Shown: positions 6,952 through 6,990 of the stretch, one piece after another
How the letters are laid out: every line of letters begins with the position of its first letter
How positions within the stretch are numbered: the first letter of the stretch is position 1
Source: an uncultured Oscillospiraceae bacterium
GTDB taxonomy: Bacteria; Bacillota; Clostridia; Oscillospirales; Oscillospiraceae
Assembly: GCA_905234005.1 (NCBI GenBank)
Contig: CAJOFW010000008.1
Coordinates: forward strand, 26,398 to 33,387
Length of the DNA: 6,990 nt
Reading direction: 5' to 3'
Program-made: the position numbers and the translations under genes
The notes under the pieces: model-generated
Seen by the model: the letters and a program-made list of their open reading frames with translations, nothing else
What the model was told of the DNA's origin: nothing
Database searches by the model: none

Positions 6952-6959
6952 CCTCCTTT
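6952..6959 (-). promoter_or_regulatory. strong Shine-Dalgarno site of the family 2 glycosyltransferase
   Basis: Reading the minus strand, AAAGGAGG is followed by AGGGCT and then ATG at 6945, a 6-nt spacer. This near-perfect anti-16S match fixes the ATG at 6945 as the start, rather than the internal ATG four codons later (MNYSVL). Confidence 0.75.
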
Positions 6960-6990
6960 CAGGCGACTGTGCTGGTTGAGACCGCCCTGG
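6959..6990 (-). CDS. possible 3' end of an upstream gene (too short to identify)
   Basis: Only about ten codons could be present. One minus-strand frame runs open from the window edge to a TGA at 6961-6959, immediately before the Shine-Dalgarno site of the next gene, which is a typical operon junction. The readable tail would be RAVSTSTVA. A second frame stays open to a TGA at 6932-6930, inside the start of the next gene, and a third is open through to that gene's own ATG. The choice is therefore not settled, and no function can be assigned. Confidence 0.25.
   Translation of the reverse strand, partial: RAVSTSTVA

Noticed and set aside
1..6990. CRISPR array, tRNA/rRNA genes, insertion sequence or transposase
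   Set aside because: No regularly spaced direct repeats, no tRNA-like cloverleaf and no transposase motif were noticed on either strand; nearly all the sequence is accounted for by the minus-strand genes.

Overview
The window is a compact single-strand block of a cell-surface polysaccharide (capsule, exopolysaccharide or O-antigen-like) gene cluster. Everything supported as coding lies on the minus strand, so transcription runs from high to low coordinates. The DNA is GC-rich, and most starts carry strong purine-rich Shine-Dalgarno sites (AAGGAGG, AGGAGG, GGAGG). The protein styles, such as an N-terminus MRVLIISHN followed by NNMGKT and an N-terminus VVFVSNYFNHHQ, resemble glycosyltransferases I associate with Clostridia-type Firmicutes. 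A GC-rich gut or rumen clostridium is the best guess, but this is an impression from style and no marker gene proves it.

Layout in transcription order: (1) 6945-6118, a family 2 (GT-A) glycosyltransferase; (2) 6107-4806, a divergent GT-B glycosyltransferase; (3) 4809-3589, a multi-pass membrane protein of the Wzy polymerase / O-antigen ligase type; (4) 3524-2346, a family 4 GT-B glycosyltransferase; (5) 2362-1811, a left-handed beta-helix (hexapeptide repeat) acetyltransferase; (6) 1839-556, a Wzx-type oligosaccharide flippase; (7) 467 to the window edge, the first 155 codons of another family 4 glycosyltransferase. Spacings are tight: 10 nt, a 4-nt overlap, 64 nt, a 17-nt overlap, a 29-nt overlap and 88 nt. 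No internal terminator or promoter was recognised, so this looks like one operon that enters from the right edge and leaves at the left edge.

How the genes would work together: the glycosyltransferases extend a lipid-linked (probably undecaprenyl-diphosphate) oligosaccharide on the cytoplasmic face. The acetyltransferase probably decorates a sugar of that unit. The flippase moves the unit across the membrane, and the Wzy-like protein joins units on the outside. The initiating phosphoglycosyltransferase, chain-length regulators and nucleotide-sugar synthesis genes are not in this window and are expected on either side. I did not find a system outside this known Wzx/Wzy-type logic. What may be new is the particular combination of enzymes, and hence the glycan.
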